From assembly GCA_900553985.1 (NCBI GenBank), contig USFW01000015.1, positions 1 to 35,143 of the forward strand: 35,143 nt of DNA, read 5' to 3'. The notes beneath the pieces were generated by a model. It ran no database searches. It had not been told where the DNA came from and worked only from the letters and a program-made list of their open reading frames with translations. Positions 15,326-24,319 of this stretch are shown piece after piece; position 1 is the stretch's first letter; every line of letters begins with the position of its first letter. The DNA is from an uncultured Clostridium sp. Lineage in GTDB: Bacteria; Bacillota; Clostridia; TANB77; CAG-508. The position numbers were made by a program, and so were the translations under genes.

Positions 15326-16606
15326 TTAGTCTAAGATGTCATTACATCTCTTCATTGGACATAAATCTCCACACATTGTACAAACTTTTTCTTCTACAAG
15401 TGGCATTGAAGATGCTCTGTACTCTTTTGCCTTTTCTGGATCAATACATTCTTTAAATTGCCCTTCCCAGTTAAGTTCTCCTCTATATTTACTCATTCTA
15501 TTATCCCAATCTCTTGCACCTTTTAAACCTTTTGCTATATCAGCTGCATGTCCAGCTATTCTTGATGCCATTATTCCATCTTTCATATCTTGTAAAGTTG
15601 GAAGTCTTAAATGTTCTGCAGGAGTTACATAACAAAGGAAGTCTGCTCCAGATGAAGCAGCAATAGCTCCTCCAATTGCAGCTGTAATATGGTCATATCC
15701 TGGAGCTATATCAGTGACTAATGGCCCTAATACATAAAATGGAGCATTATGACATAATTTTTTTTCTAATTGCATATTTGTAACAATCTCATGCATTGGA
15801 ACATGTCCAGGCCCTTCAATCATAACCTGTACATCTTTTTCCCAGGCTCTTTTTGTAAGTTCTCCTAAAATTATTAATTCCTGAATTTGCGGACCATCTG
15901 TTGAATCTTTTATACTTCCAGGTCTTAATCCATCTCCTAAGCTTAAAGTTACATCGTATTTTCTACAAATTTCTAAAAGTCTGTCGTAATGTTCATAGAA
16001 AGGATTTTCTTTGTCATTTAATATCATCCATTGGAAAAGTATAGAACCTCCACGGCTGACTATTTTTGTAAGTCTTTTTGTATTTCTAAGTCTATCTACA
16101 CAAGCTCTGTTAAGACCTGCATGAATTGTTAAAAAATCTATTCCATCTTCACAATGTTCTTCAACTACTTTGAATAAGTCTTCAACAGTCATATCTTTTA
16201 TATTTTTTCCAAGTTTTGCAACAGCATCATACATAGGTACTGTCCCTAACATAACTGAAGATTTTTCAACTAATTCTTTTCTAAATTTTTTAGTATCTCC
16301 AAATGTACTTAAATCCATTATAGCATCTGTACCATATTCTATAGCTTTTTGAACTTTTACCATCTCTCCACAATAATCACAGCAGTCTTCTGAAACTCCA
16401 AGATTTACATTTACTTTTGTTCTTGTTCCTTCTCCTACTGCTCTTGGATAAATATTTTTATGATTTTTATTAGCTGGAATTACTATTGAACCTTTAGCTA
16501 ATTTTTCCATAAGCTCTTCTTTTGACATTTGTTCATCTCTTGCTACAATCTCCATTTCCTTTGTAAAAATACCTTTTTTTGCAGCTTCCATTTGTGTTGA
16601 ATACAT
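15326..16606 (-). CDS. thiC: Phosphomethylpyrimidine synthase ThiC
   Basis: A 426-residue radical-SAM enzyme that converts aminoimidazole ribotide to hydroxymethylpyrimidine phosphate for thiamine. The C-terminal cluster motif has Cys409, Cys412 and Cys416, with a further Cys421. Signature segments include ELVEKSSVMLGTVPMYDA, DFLTIHAGL, SRGGSILFQWM and MIEGPGHVPMHEI. It is the short form without the N-terminal extension of proteobacterial and plant enzymes, as usual in anaerobes. AAGGAGG precedes ATG 16606. A TPP riboswitch and terminator control it. No other thiamine gene is in the window. Confidence 0.97.
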   Translation of the reverse strand: MYSTQMEAAKKGIFTKEMEIVARDEQMSKEELMEKLAKGSIVIPANKNHKNIYPRAVGEGTRTKVNVNLGVSEDCCDYCGEMVKVQKAIEYGTDAIMDLSTFGDTKKFRKELVEKSSVMLGTVPMYDAVAKLGKNIKDMTVEDLFKVVEEHCEDGIDFLTIHAGLNRACVDRLRNTKRLTKIVSRGGSILFQWMILNDKENPFYEHYDRLLEICRKYDVTLSLGDGLRPGSIKDSTDGPQIQELIILGELTKRAWEKDVQVMIEGPGHVPMHEIVTNMQLEKKLCHNAPFYVLGPLVTDIAPGYDHITAAIGGAIAASSGADFLCYVTPAEHLRLPTLQDMKDGIMASRIAGHAADIAKGLKGARDWDNRMSKYRGELNWEGQFKECIDPEKAKEYRASSMPLVEEKVCTMCGDLCPMKRCNDILD

Positions 16607-16630
16607 AACTTCCTCCTTGAATTTTATAAT

Positions 16631-16662
16631 AAAAAAAGCCCTGTACCAAAGTACAGAGCCAA
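16631..16662 (-). terminator. Riboswitch-controlled terminator before thiC
   Basis: On the minus strand GGCTCTGTAC pairs with GTACAGGGC (16660-16638), then TTTTTTT. It lies between the TPP aptamer and the thiC ribosome site, so this is transcription-attenuation control. Confidence 0.85.
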
Positions 16663-16715
16663 ATATTTTTTCTTATTATGATTATATCAATTAAACTTAA
16701 TAAGAATTAAAATTT

Positions 16716-16801
16716 TGCTTCCCTACGCTGGTATTAACCATATCAGGTTCCAAGGGTCAAGATATAATTCTTTCTCAGCCTTTCGGCTCCCCTAGCAATC
16801 T
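16716..16801 (-). promoter_or_regulatory. TPP riboswitch (THI box)
   Basis: The minus strand carries the conserved parts in order: CTAGGGGAGCC, GCTGAGA, GACCCTTGGAACCTGAT, GGTTAATACCAGCG and TAGGGAAGC. When thiamine pyrophosphate binds, the downstream terminator should form and thiC is shut off. Confidence 0.97.
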
Positions 16802-16899
16802 TTTTTTATTGAATTGTGTTTTCATTATATATTATACATACTCAGCTGTCAATAATTTTCCATATCAATAAAGCTGTTAACTTAAGATAATATTTTTGT

Positions 16900-17740
16900 A
16901 TTTATTAATTTTTCTTTAAATTTCCTATTTTCTAAAGAGCTTTTATTTTCTATTTTTTTTGTAATCTTTCTTCTTTGTAAAGTTTTATATATTCAGATAT
17001 ATTTTTCTTTAATTCTTCTAAAGTTCTTTATTTCTTTAAACAGTAAACCTTCCACTAATCTATTGTCTATTAGACATTTACTTACCCTTGACATACTCTA
17101 TGAGTTTTATTTAATGCTTCTCTATACTCTAAAAAAAGTAAATAGCTTCCTCTATTGCTATATAAAATCAAATCAGAATTTCTTTTTAAAGTAAAACTAT
17201 TTCTTAATACATTTAATACTAGCTTTATATTAGGTTTGTCTGAAATAGAATATAATAAAATAGACTTATCATATAAATCTAGAGTTGCATACATGTAGAT
17301 TTTTTATTTTTTCCATATTTAATTTCTTTTATATTATAGTGAAGTATTCATTGAAAACTTTCTATTTAATATATTCTCCACTTTATACTCCATGAAATTC
17401 TGAGTATATTTCTTTCCTTATTATTTCAAAAGATATTTTCAGCTCATATTTTATTAAATGATGTATTTTTTTATAATTATAGTTATTATTCATCTGATAA
17501 TTAATAGTCATAGTTATTCTACGGAAACCATAAATTTTATTTACTAAATGATGTATTTCTAAAATTTTTTCTTTTATGGTTTCATTTTCTATTTCATGAG
17601 TTAAAGGAGTTTTTTTTACCATTTGCAATATAATCTTCTGTTAATTTTCCAAATCTCACAAAGAAATTTAACAGAATAACTATATTCAAGCGATATTTCT
17701 TTAATAGCTAAGAATTTAAATTTCAAGCTATTTTTTAGAT
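16900..17740 (-). pseudogene. Decayed IS3-family (IS150-like) transposase, OrfB
   Basis: Fragments of one OrfB appear in order on the minus strand. About 17716-17630 gives AIKEISLEYSYSVKFLCEIW. 17628-17383 holds the HTH_21 region (KKTPLTHEIENETIKEKILE, then IYGFRRIT). 17294-17082 holds the integrase core (MYATLDLYDKSILLYSISDK). About 17025-16945 gives LEELKKNISEYIKLYKEERL. Stops and shifts separate them, and the HSDQGSQY catalytic motif has become YSNRGSYL. No clean inverted-repeat ends are visible. The element is dead. Confidence 0.8.
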
Positions 17741-17824
17741 TACTCTCCCTTATAGTTCTATCATTTTTTATTTTTTAGATTTTAAAGAAGAGTACAATAC
17801 ACAAAGTAAATGATTTTCTTTTAC

Positions 17825-17857
17825 ACAAAAAAGAAACAGTTAATATGATACTGTTCA
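17825..17857 (-). terminator. Terminator of the leftward catabolic operon
   Basis: On the minus strand GAACAGT (17856-17850) pairs with ACTGTTTC (17840-17833), followed by TTTTTT. It lies 40 bp past the AbrB-family gene. Confidence 0.75.
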
Positions 17858-17896
17858 TTTTTAGTAATTTTAAGATATTCTTTAAATTTTTCATTA

Positions 17897-18958
17897 TTAA
17901 AAATATTGTGAAATAATTCTTATAAGTATAGGATAAAATGCTATTACTGCAATAAGTCTGCAAAATTGCATAACAGCAACTTTTGGAGTATCTGCTCCAA
18001 GCTCTCCAGCAATAATTGCCATATCTGATATCCCTCCTGGGGCTGATGAAAAAAGCGATGTTTGTATTGAAAAACTTGTAATCTTATAAATTATTATTCC
18101 AAGAATAATATTCATAAGGCAAAATCCAACTATAACAATTACAACTGGAACCATAATTTCTTTTAAACTTATAATATCTTTTAATGTCATTTTAGTTCCA
18201 ATTAATGCACCTGCAAGAGTTTGTATAAATTGCCTCAACTTTAAAGGTATATAAGCATTTCTTGAAAAAATATTATAAAGAGCAGTTCCTGTCATTGCAA
18301 TACTCATTGCCCCTGCTGGTATTCCAGAAAACAGACCTATAATTCCAGTTACCACTCCTATAAAAATAGTAATCAAAAAATTTTTTAACATATGACTAAA
18401 AAATAATTTTTCTTTTGAAGTATCCTCAATAATTTCTGAAACAGAGATACTTTCTTTTTTACCTTTATTAAATTTTTTTACTATAAATTTTATAAAAAAT
18501 GGTAAAATTCCTACTACAGAAATCAAACGAATAAGTTGAAGTACTGCTACTTTTGATGCATCTGCTCCAAAATCATAAGAGATTATACTCATATCTGTTA
18601 TTCCTCCTGGAGCAGTAGCAAAAAGAGCAGTAACCATATCAATATCTGTTGTATAATAAATAAAAAATCCCATAATAAAATTAAAACCAGACATAAAAGT
18701 TACTAAAATAAATGCTGGAAAAAAAATATCTTTAAGTCCCTTTACATCTTCTTTAGTTATTTTTGCTCCAATAAAAGTTCCTGTTGCAATTTGAGTTATC
18801 AGTTTAACACTTTGAGGTAGATAGGCATCTCCAGTAACAATATTAAAAATAGCTACAGCAAAAAGAGAACCAATCATTGCTCCTGCAGGAAATTTCAACT
18901 TAACAGCAATATGAGAACCTATAATTCCAACTAAAATTGTAATAAAAAAATATAACAT
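17897..18958 (-). CDS. AbrB-family membrane protein (AbrB duplication type)
   Basis: A 353-residue inner-membrane protein with two homologous halves, each ending in the family motif: TAPGGITDMSII near residues 116-127 and SAPGGISDMAII near 300-311, each followed by a short acidic, Ala-rich GADxxKVAV stretch. The family is often misnamed 'ammonia monooxygenase' or AbrB regulator. It is a membrane protein of unproven transport role and unrelated to the AbrB DNA-binding protein. It is the last gene of the leftward operon, 46 bp after the dehydratase, and a terminator follows. A role in moving the pathway's substrate or product is plausible but inferred. GGAGG precedes ATG 18958. Confidence 0.82.
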   Translation of the reverse strand: MLYFFITILVGIIGSHIAVKLKFPAGAMIGSLFAVAIFNIVTGDAYLPQSVKLITQIATGTFIGAKITKEDVKGLKDIFFPAFILVTFMSGFNFIMGFFIYYTTDIDMVTALFATAPGGITDMSIISYDFGADASKVAVLQLIRLISVVGILPFFIKFIVKKFNKGKKESISVSEIIEDTSKEKLFFSHMLKNFLITIFIGVVTGIIGLFSGIPAGAMSIAMTGTALYNIFSRNAYIPLKLRQFIQTLAGALIGTKMTLKDIISLKEIMVPVVIVIVGFCLMNIILGIIIYKITSFSIQTSLFSSAPGGISDMAIIAGELGADTPKVAVMQFCRLIAVIAFYPILIRIISQYF

Positions 18959-19004
18959 AAAGCCTCCATATTTTTATTAAATAATAATTTTTTATAAATT
19001 ATTT

Positions 19005-20162
19005 TTAAAATGTTGGTGCCATTTTATAAATGCAGAATTCTCTATGTTTTAAAGCTTCTGCTTTAGTTATTTTTCCATTACATACTTCTATTATTTCATC
19101 AAATAGTTTTTCTCCCATTTTTTGAATTGTTTTATGTCCAGAAACTATTTCAGAAACATCAAAGTCTATATTATCTTCCATATTTTTATATGTAAATGCA
19201 TTTCCAGTTAACTTAATAACTGGTGCTATTGGATTTCCTGTTGGTGTCCCTCTTCCAGTTGTAAATATTATAACTTGAGCCCCTCCTGCAACCATTCCTG
19301 TTATAGATTCTATATCTTGTCCTGGAGTATCCATTATATATAATCCTTTTCCTAAAGGAATTTCTGCATAATCAAGTACTCCTTGAAAAGAAGCTGTTCC
19401 AGATTTATGGATACATCCTAAAGATTTTTCTTCTATTGATGTTAATCCTCCTTCAATGTTTCCTGGAGTAGGTTGTCCACCTCTTATATCTTCTCCTAAA
19501 GCCATAGCTCTTTTTTCGCATCCTCTAACAAGATTTAAGATATCTTGAGAAACTTTTTCATTTATTCCTCTTCTAGCAACTACATGTTCTGCACCTATAA
19601 ATTCTGTTGTTTCAGAAAGAATAGAAGTTCCTCCAAGTGCTACAAGTTTATCAGAAGCAACTCCACAAGTAGGGTTTGAAGCAAGTCCTGAAGTTGTATC
19701 TGATCCTCCACATTCCATTCCTAGAATTAGATCTGTAATGTCACATTCTACTTTTGGAGTTAAAGATAGTTCTTGAACAAATCTTCTTGCTATTGAAACT
19801 CCTTTAGCAAATGCTTTTAATGTTCCACCTTCACCTTGGATAGTAATTACTTCAACAGGTTTTCCTGTTTTTTTGATTTCGTTATATACTTCTAAAGGTT
19901 CTGTTCCTTCACATCCTAGTCCAACTACTACAACAGCTCCTACATTTGGATGAATTCCTGTATTTACTACTGTTTTTAATGTAAGTCTTGCATCTGCTCC
20001 TAATTGGCAGCATCCAAAAGTATTATTAATATGAGTTGCTCCTTCAACTGTATTAGCAATATCTGCTGCTAATTTATTTGAACAAACACTTGTTGCTAAT
20101 ATTAATACATAATTTCTAATACCTACTTTCCCGTCAGATCTTTTGTATCCCATAAATTTCAT
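19005..20162 (-). CDS. UxaA-family dehydratase, large subunit
   Basis: A 385-residue hydro-lyase of the altronate/galactarate dehydratase family, catalytic part only. Landmarks are GYKRSDGKVGIRNYVLI at the start, CGGSDTTSGLASNPT near residues 170-185 and GRGTPTGNPIAPVIK. Cysteines in the NTFGCCQ and MECGG segments are the usual metal or cluster ligands. The SAF domain that is fused in UxaA is a separate gene here, as in D-altronate and (2R)-sulfolactate lyase (SuyAB) systems. Expected reaction: loss of water (or sulfite) from a hydroxy acid. Start ATG 20162 follows GGAGGAATTAATT; an in-frame ATG at 20183 precedes that site. Spacing to the SAF gene is 67 bp. Confidence 0.88.
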   Translation of the reverse strand: MKFMGYKRSDGKVGIRNYVLILATSVCSNKLAADIANTVEGATHINNTFGCCQLGADARLTLKTVVNTGIHPNVGAVVVVGLGCEGTEPLEVYNEIKKTGKPVEVITIQGEGGTLKAFAKGVSIARRFVQELSLTPKVECDITDLILGMECGGSDTTSGLASNPTCGVASDKLVALGGTSILSETTEFIGAEHVVARRGINEKVSQDILNLVRGCEKRAMALGEDIRGGQPTPGNIEGGLTSIEEKSLGCIHKSGTASFQGVLDYAEIPLGKGLYIMDTPGQDIESITGMVAGGAQVIIFTTGRGTPTGNPIAPVIKLTGNAFTYKNMEDNIDFDVSEIVSGHKTIQKMGEKLFDEIIEVCNGKITKAEALKHREFCIYKMAPTF

Positions 20163-20229
20163 AATTAATTCCTCCATACACAATTTTTTGTCTAACTATT
20201 AAAATATTTTTTCTATAAGCGATATTTTA

Positions 20230-20520
20230 TTACATCTTATCTCCTCTTCCTCTATCACTTTCTACATTGTGTACATGAACATGTTCTCCTATAAGAATTT
20301 TTTTAGTAGCTATTCCTATACTTTCTCCATACTTTATAACATGTTCTCCTTTTTCTATATCTTTAATAGCAAATTTATGCCCAAATTTAATATCATCTTT
20401 TAATATTACATCTAAAACTCCATCTCCAATAAACATTGAAGCAACTTGACCTTTTTTTAAATCTATAATTGCTACCGCTACTGAATCTTTTAAAGTAATT
20501 ATAACTGCTTGCTTTTTCAT
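20230..20520 (-). CDS. SAF-domain small subunit of the UxaA-type dehydratase
   Basis: A 96-residue protein matching the N-terminal SAF domain of altronate dehydratase: DSVAVAIIDLKKG, the FGHKFAIKDIEKGEHVIKYG core and the closing GEHVHVHNVESDRGRG. The SAF part usually shapes the active site or binds substrate for the large subunit. Start ATG 20520 has GGAGG before it; an earlier ATG at 20532 does not. It is transcribed immediately before the large subunit and after the aldo/keto reductase gene (20 bp). Confidence 0.9.
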   Translation of the reverse strand: MKKQAVIITLKDSVAVAIIDLKKGQVASMFIGDGVLDVILKDDIKFGHKFAIKDIEKGEHVIKYGESIGIATKKILIGEHVHVHNVESDRGRGDKM

Positions 20521-20540
20521 ACATTCCTCCATATAAATTA

Positions 20541-21395
20541 TTATTCTATATCTAATGGTACTTTTCTTGTTGGAGCAGGAAATTCTCTATTTAATATCTC
20601 CAAATCTTCTTCAGTAAAATTCATTTCAAGACATTGTATATTTTCTTTCATATGTTTAACCTGTGCTGCTTTTGGAATTGCTATCATATTATCTTGACTA
20701 AGAACAAATGAAAGAAGTACTTGTATAGGAGTAATATTATACTTATCAGCTACACTTTTTACAGCACTAGAATCTAATAATTTTTTTCTCAATCTTCCTC
20801 CTTGAGCAACAGGACAATAAGCAATTGTAGGAATATTATGGCGATCTGTAAAAGGTTTTAAAGAATATTCTATTCCTCTTGAACTAAGATGATATAATAC
20901 TTGGTTAACACAACAATTTTCTCCACTAGGACATTCTAATATTTCTTCCATATCATAAATATCCATATTAGATACACCCCAACGACGAATTTTACCTTTT
21001 CTTTTTAATTCTTCCATACACTCAATTGTTTCTTCAAAAGGAACTGATCCTCTCCAATGAAGAAGATATAAATCCAGATAAGCCGTTCCAAGTCTTTTTA
21101 AAGTATTTTCACACGCTTGAAATATTCTATTTCTTCCTGCATTACTTGGAAGTACTTTTGATATTATAAATAATTTTTCTCTATCGTATCCTTTTATTGC
21201 TTCTCCTACTAAAAATTCGCTTCTGCCATTTCCGTACATTTCTGCTGTATCTATTGTTGTCACTCCATGATCTAAAGCATATCTTATACTTTTTATTTCT
21301 TCATCTCTTGTATGAACAGAGTCTCCCATATACCATGTTCCTATCCCCATATTTCCTATGTAAGTTCCATCCGAAAGCATTACTTTTCTTTTCAT
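20541..21395 (-). CDS. Aldo/keto reductase
   Basis: A 284-residue NAD(P)H-dependent reductase of the AKR superfamily (TIM barrel), interconverting a carbonyl and an alcohol. The tetrad is recognisable: Asp in TIDTAEMYGNGRSE, Tyr in the same motif, Lys in FIISKV and His in LLHW. The cofactor end carries AIPKAAQVKHMKENI. GGAGG precedes ATG 21395. A hairpin terminator sits in the 69-bp gap upstream, so this gene and those after it may be made in smaller amounts than the transporter genes. Substrate probably an intermediate of the surrounding pathway; not identifiable. Confidence 0.88.
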   Translation of the reverse strand: MKRKVMLSDGTYIGNMGIGTWYMGDSVHTRDEEIKSIRYALDHGVTTIDTAEMYGNGRSEFLVGEAIKGYDREKLFIISKVLPSNAGRNRIFQACENTLKRLGTAYLDLYLLHWRGSVPFEETIECMEELKRKGKIRRWGVSNMDIYDMEEILECPSGENCCVNQVLYHLSSRGIEYSLKPFTDRHNIPTIAYCPVAQGGRLRKKLLDSSAVKSVADKYNITPIQVLLSFVLSQDNMIAIPKAAQVKHMKENIQCLEMNFTEEDLEILNREFPAPTRKVPLDIE

Positions 21396-21429
21396 TATTT
21401 TCCTCCAACTTTCACTTTAATTAAATATA

Positions 21430-21463
21430 AAAAGGGGCTGTAAAATATACAGTCCCTCTTATA
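21430..21463 (-). terminator. Terminator-like hairpin inside the leftward operon
   Basis: On the minus strand GAGGGACTGTA pairs with TACAGCCCC, followed by TTTTTATATT. It starts two bases after the glycerate kinase stop and before the aldo/keto reductase gene in the same direction. No promoter is evident in the remaining 35 bp, so it is probably partial. Confidence 0.7.
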
Positions 21464-21464
21464 C

Positions 21465-22613
21465 TTAGTAGGTTTTTTTTCCAATTAAAAATGCACGAAC
21501 TGCTTTTTCACCTGTAATTTCTAAAAGTTCTTTTACATCTTTTATTGCTTTATTTAAATCCATTGGTTCATTTATTATATCTAATACTAGATCTATTCCA
21601 TTTTTATAAATTTCTTCTAAATTTCTAGCTGAACTTCCCACTACTGCTATAACTGGAATGTTATATTTTTTAGCCGTCTTTGCTATTCCTACTGGAGCTT
21701 TTCCGCAAACAGATTGATTGTCTATCCTTCCTTCACCTGTTATAACTAAATCTGCATCTTTAAGAGTTTCTTCTAGATCTATTAAATTCATTATTTCTAC
21801 TATCCCTTCTTTAAATTTAGCCTGACATACACTTAAAAGTGCATATCCTAAACCTCCTGCTGCTCCACTTCCAGGTTTAAGAGAATATTTTTTACCTAAT
21901 AAATCATCTATTATATTTCCATAATTTCTTAAAATGCTATCTAGTTCTTTTACATCTTCTGAACTTGCACCTTTTTGAGGTCCAAATATATATGATGCTC
22001 CATTTTCTCCACATAAAGTATTACGAACATCTGATAAGACTATTATCTTAGATTCTAGTATTCTTTTATCAAATGAAGATAAATCTATTTTTGATACTTT
22101 TTTTAACTCTGCCGGAGTATAGCCTATTTCTTTTCCTTCAATATCATAAAATTTAACTCCCAATGAAGCAAGCATTCCTGCTCCACCATCATTAGTTGCA
22201 CTTCCTCCAACACCAATATAGATTTCTCTTATTCCTTTATCAAGAATAGATTTCAAAACTTCTCCTACTCCATATGTGCTTGCTGCAAAAGGATTTAATT
22301 CTTCTTTTTTTACTAGATTTATTCCTGAAGATTCTGCCATTTCCATTACAGCAATATTTTTGTCCATAATTCCATATCTTGCATTTACTACTATTCCTAA
22401 AGGTCCATGAACTTTTTCAAACATATATTTTCCAGAAGTAGAATCAACTATAGCTTCAACTGTTCCTTCTCCCCCGTCAGCAATAGCTACTTTTTTTACA
22501 AGAGTATCTTTGCATACATGTTTTATTCCTTTTTCTATACATTCTGAAACTTCTTTTGATGTTGCACTTCCTTTAAAAGAATCAACTGCGACAACTATTT
22601 TCATATTTTTCAT
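21465..22613 (-). CDS. Glycerate kinase (GlxK/GarK family)
   Basis: A 382-residue kinase phosphorylating D-glycerate, giving 2-phosphoglycerate in most members of this family, and so linking sugar-acid breakdown to glycolysis. The N-terminus (VVAVDSFKGSATSKEV) and the motifs IADGGEGTVEAI, GVGGSATNDGGAGMLASLG, LKPGSGAAGGLGYAL and ITGEGRIDNQS are diagnostic. Full length. GAGGT precedes ATG 22613. Gap to the aldolase gene is 39 bp. Together with the hydroxyacid dehydrogenase in the divergent operon, it suggests a hydroxypyruvate-to-glycerate branch. Confidence 0.93.
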   Translation of the reverse strand: MKNMKIVVAVDSFKGSATSKEVSECIEKGIKHVCKDTLVKKVAIADGGEGTVEAIVDSTSGKYMFEKVHGPLGIVVNARYGIMDKNIAVMEMAESSGINLVKKEELNPFAASTYGVGEVLKSILDKGIREIYIGVGGSATNDGGAGMLASLGVKFYDIEGKEIGYTPAELKKVSKIDLSSFDKRILESKIIVLSDVRNTLCGENGASYIFGPQKGASSEDVKELDSILRNYGNIIDDLLGKKYSLKPGSGAAGGLGYALLSVCQAKFKEGIVEIMNLIDLEETLKDADLVITGEGRIDNQSVCGKAPVGIAKTAKKYNIPVIAVVGSSARNLEEIYKNGIDLVLDIINEPMDLNKAIKDVKELLEITGEKAVRAFLIGKKTY

Positions 22614-22652
22614 AATTTTACCTCAATTATTAAACCTTTTAATATAAGTTTA

Positions 22653-23291
22653 TTATTTTTTATTCCAATCAGCAATAAATTTTTCTATTCCTGCATCAGT
22701 TAAAGGATGTTTTATCATACTTTCTATTACCTTAAATGGTAAAGTTCCAATATGAGCTCCTGCTTCAGCTATTTCTTCTACATGATAAGCATTTCTTATA
22801 CTTGCACCTATAATTTCTGTTTCAATGTTATGAAGATCAAAAACTCTTCTTATTTTTCTTATAAGTTCTACTCCATCTACACCTGTATCTTCTAATCTAC
22901 CTATGAAAGGACTTACATAAGAAGCTCCTGCTCTTGCTGCAAGAAGAGCCTGGTTTAAAGTAAAAATTAAAGTTAGATTTGTTTTTATACCTAATTCTTT
23001 AAATTTTTTACATGCTTTTAATCCTTCAAATGTAGTTGGAAGTTTTATTACTATATTTTTATGTATTTTAGCTAGTTCAATTCCTTCTTTTATCATTCCT
23101 TCTGCTTCTAAAGAAATTACTTCCGCACTAATTGGTCCATCTACTATACTTGTTATTTCTTCTATTATTTTTTCAAAATCCCCATGCTCTTTTGCTATTA
23201 AAGAAGGATTAGTAGTAACTCCTGCTACTATCCCATAACTTTCTGCTTTTCTTATTTCTTCTAAGTTCGCTGTGTCTATAAATATTTTCAT
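22653..23291 (-). CDS. Fructose-6-phosphate aldolase / transaldolase-like protein (TalC/Fsa)
   Basis: A 212-residue class I aldolase of the small transaldolase subfamily. The start MKIFIDTANLEEI, the GVTTNPSLIAKE loop, the Schiff-base lysine in IVIKLPTT (about residue 84), TLIFTLNQALLAARAGASYV and the SPFIGRLED motif are all present. Such enzymes cleave or form ketose phosphates using dihydroxyacetone, or act as transaldolases; the two cannot be separated reliably by eye. GGAGG precedes ATG 23291. It follows TctC by 22 bp. In this operon it probably cleaves a pathway ketose or rearranges carbon with the split transketolase. Confidence 0.9.
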   Translation of the reverse strand: MKIFIDTANLEEIRKAESYGIVAGVTTNPSLIAKEHGDFEKIIEEITSIVDGPISAEVISLEAEGMIKEGIELAKIHKNIVIKLPTTFEGLKACKKFKELGIKTNLTLIFTLNQALLAARAGASYVSPFIGRLEDTGVDGVELIRKIRRVFDLHNIETEIIGASIRNAYHVEEIAEAGAHIGTLPFKVIESMIKHPLTDAGIEKFIADWNKK

Positions 23292-23313
23292 TTTGTTTCC
23301 TCCAAAGATGTCT

Positions 23314-24300
23314 CTATTTTATTCCTTTTGCTTCCATATAAGCTTTTTCATATTCTGATACATATTTTGTAGCTTCTTCTGCTGTTAAATAATTATTTAT
23401 TAATTTATTTTTTTCTAAGTAATCTTTTTTCCATTTTTCTGTTTCAGAAACTTTCTTAAATGTTTCTGACCAGAATTTAACAGCCTGGTCACTCATGTTA
23501 CCTGCAGCAGCAATTCCACGCCATACAGGAACTTCTACATCTGCATAATCTCCAATTTCACTTAAAGTAGGAGTATCAGCTAAACTTCCAGCATATCTTT
23601 CTTTTGAAAGAGCTAATACGGGATATAAATCTCCAGCTGTTATATATTCTGTAGAAGCAGCTGGTTTAGCTATAACAAATTCAATATGATTACCTAAAGC
23701 TGCTGTTATAGCATCTCCTGTTGAATTATAAGTTATATATTTCATTTTTTCAGGAGATACTTTTATTTCTTCTAACAGAGCTTTATATGTTTCTATATCA
23801 TCACCTTTTGATCCACCAATAATAACTTCTTGTCCATTTTTAGCAGCTTCAATAGCTTCTACAAAAGTTTCATATTTAGTTCCTTTGCTTTTTAATAAAA
23901 TTTGTTTATCTACTGCCATAATAGCTAAAATTTTGAAATTAGCTGCACGGTTTTTAGTATTTTGAATCATTGGAATTAAATCTCCACTATTAAAAGTTAA
24001 TAAAGTATTATCTGCTCTCTTTCCTTTTAAATGTGCTACTTCATTTCTACCAACTTCTCCGTTTCCATCTGTTTTATTAGTAACTATTACAGTACTGTCT
24101 CCTATAAATTTTTCTGAAGTTAATATATCTGAAATCATTCTTGTATATATATCACTTCCTCCACCAGGGCTACTAGTTACTATCCAGTCTATATTAGATT
24201 CTGGCTGGTAAGCTTTGTTACTTTCATTTTTACTTCCACAACCCATCATTAAAATAGCCAATAAACCTGCCAATAAAACTATTATTCTTCTTTTCATCAT
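23314..24300 (-). CDS. tctC: TctC-type substrate-binding lipoprotein
   Basis: A 328-residue extracytoplasmic receptor of a tripartite tricarboxylate transporter. It has a signal peptide with a lipobox ending MMGC (Cys21), so it is anchored to the outer face of the inner membrane. The SSPGGGSDIYTRMI segment near residues 42-55 and the LSEIGDYADVEVPVWRGIAA region are typical of Bug/TctC proteins that hold a carboxylate through two water-mediated contacts. GGAGG precedes ATG 24300; the second ATG is also possible. It is followed by the aldolase gene, tying the transported carboxylate to this pathway. Confidence 0.92.
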   Translation of the reverse strand: MMKRRIIVLLAGLLAILMMGCGSKNESNKAYQPESNIDWIVTSSPGGGSDIYTRMISDILTSEKFIGDSTVIVTNKTDGNGEVGRNEVAHLKGKRADNTLLTFNSGDLIPMIQNTKNRAANFKILAIMAVDKQILLKSKGTKYETFVEAIEAAKNGQEVIIGGSKGDDIETYKALLEEIKVSPEKMKYITYNSTGDAITAALGNHIEFVIAKPAASTEYITAGDLYPVLALSKERYAGSLADTPTLSEIGDYADVEVPVWRGIAAAGNMSDQAVKFWSETFKKVSETEKWKKDYLEKNKLINNYLTAEEATKYVSEYEKAYMEAKGIK

Positions 24301-24319
24301 GTTGCCTCCTTAAAATAAT

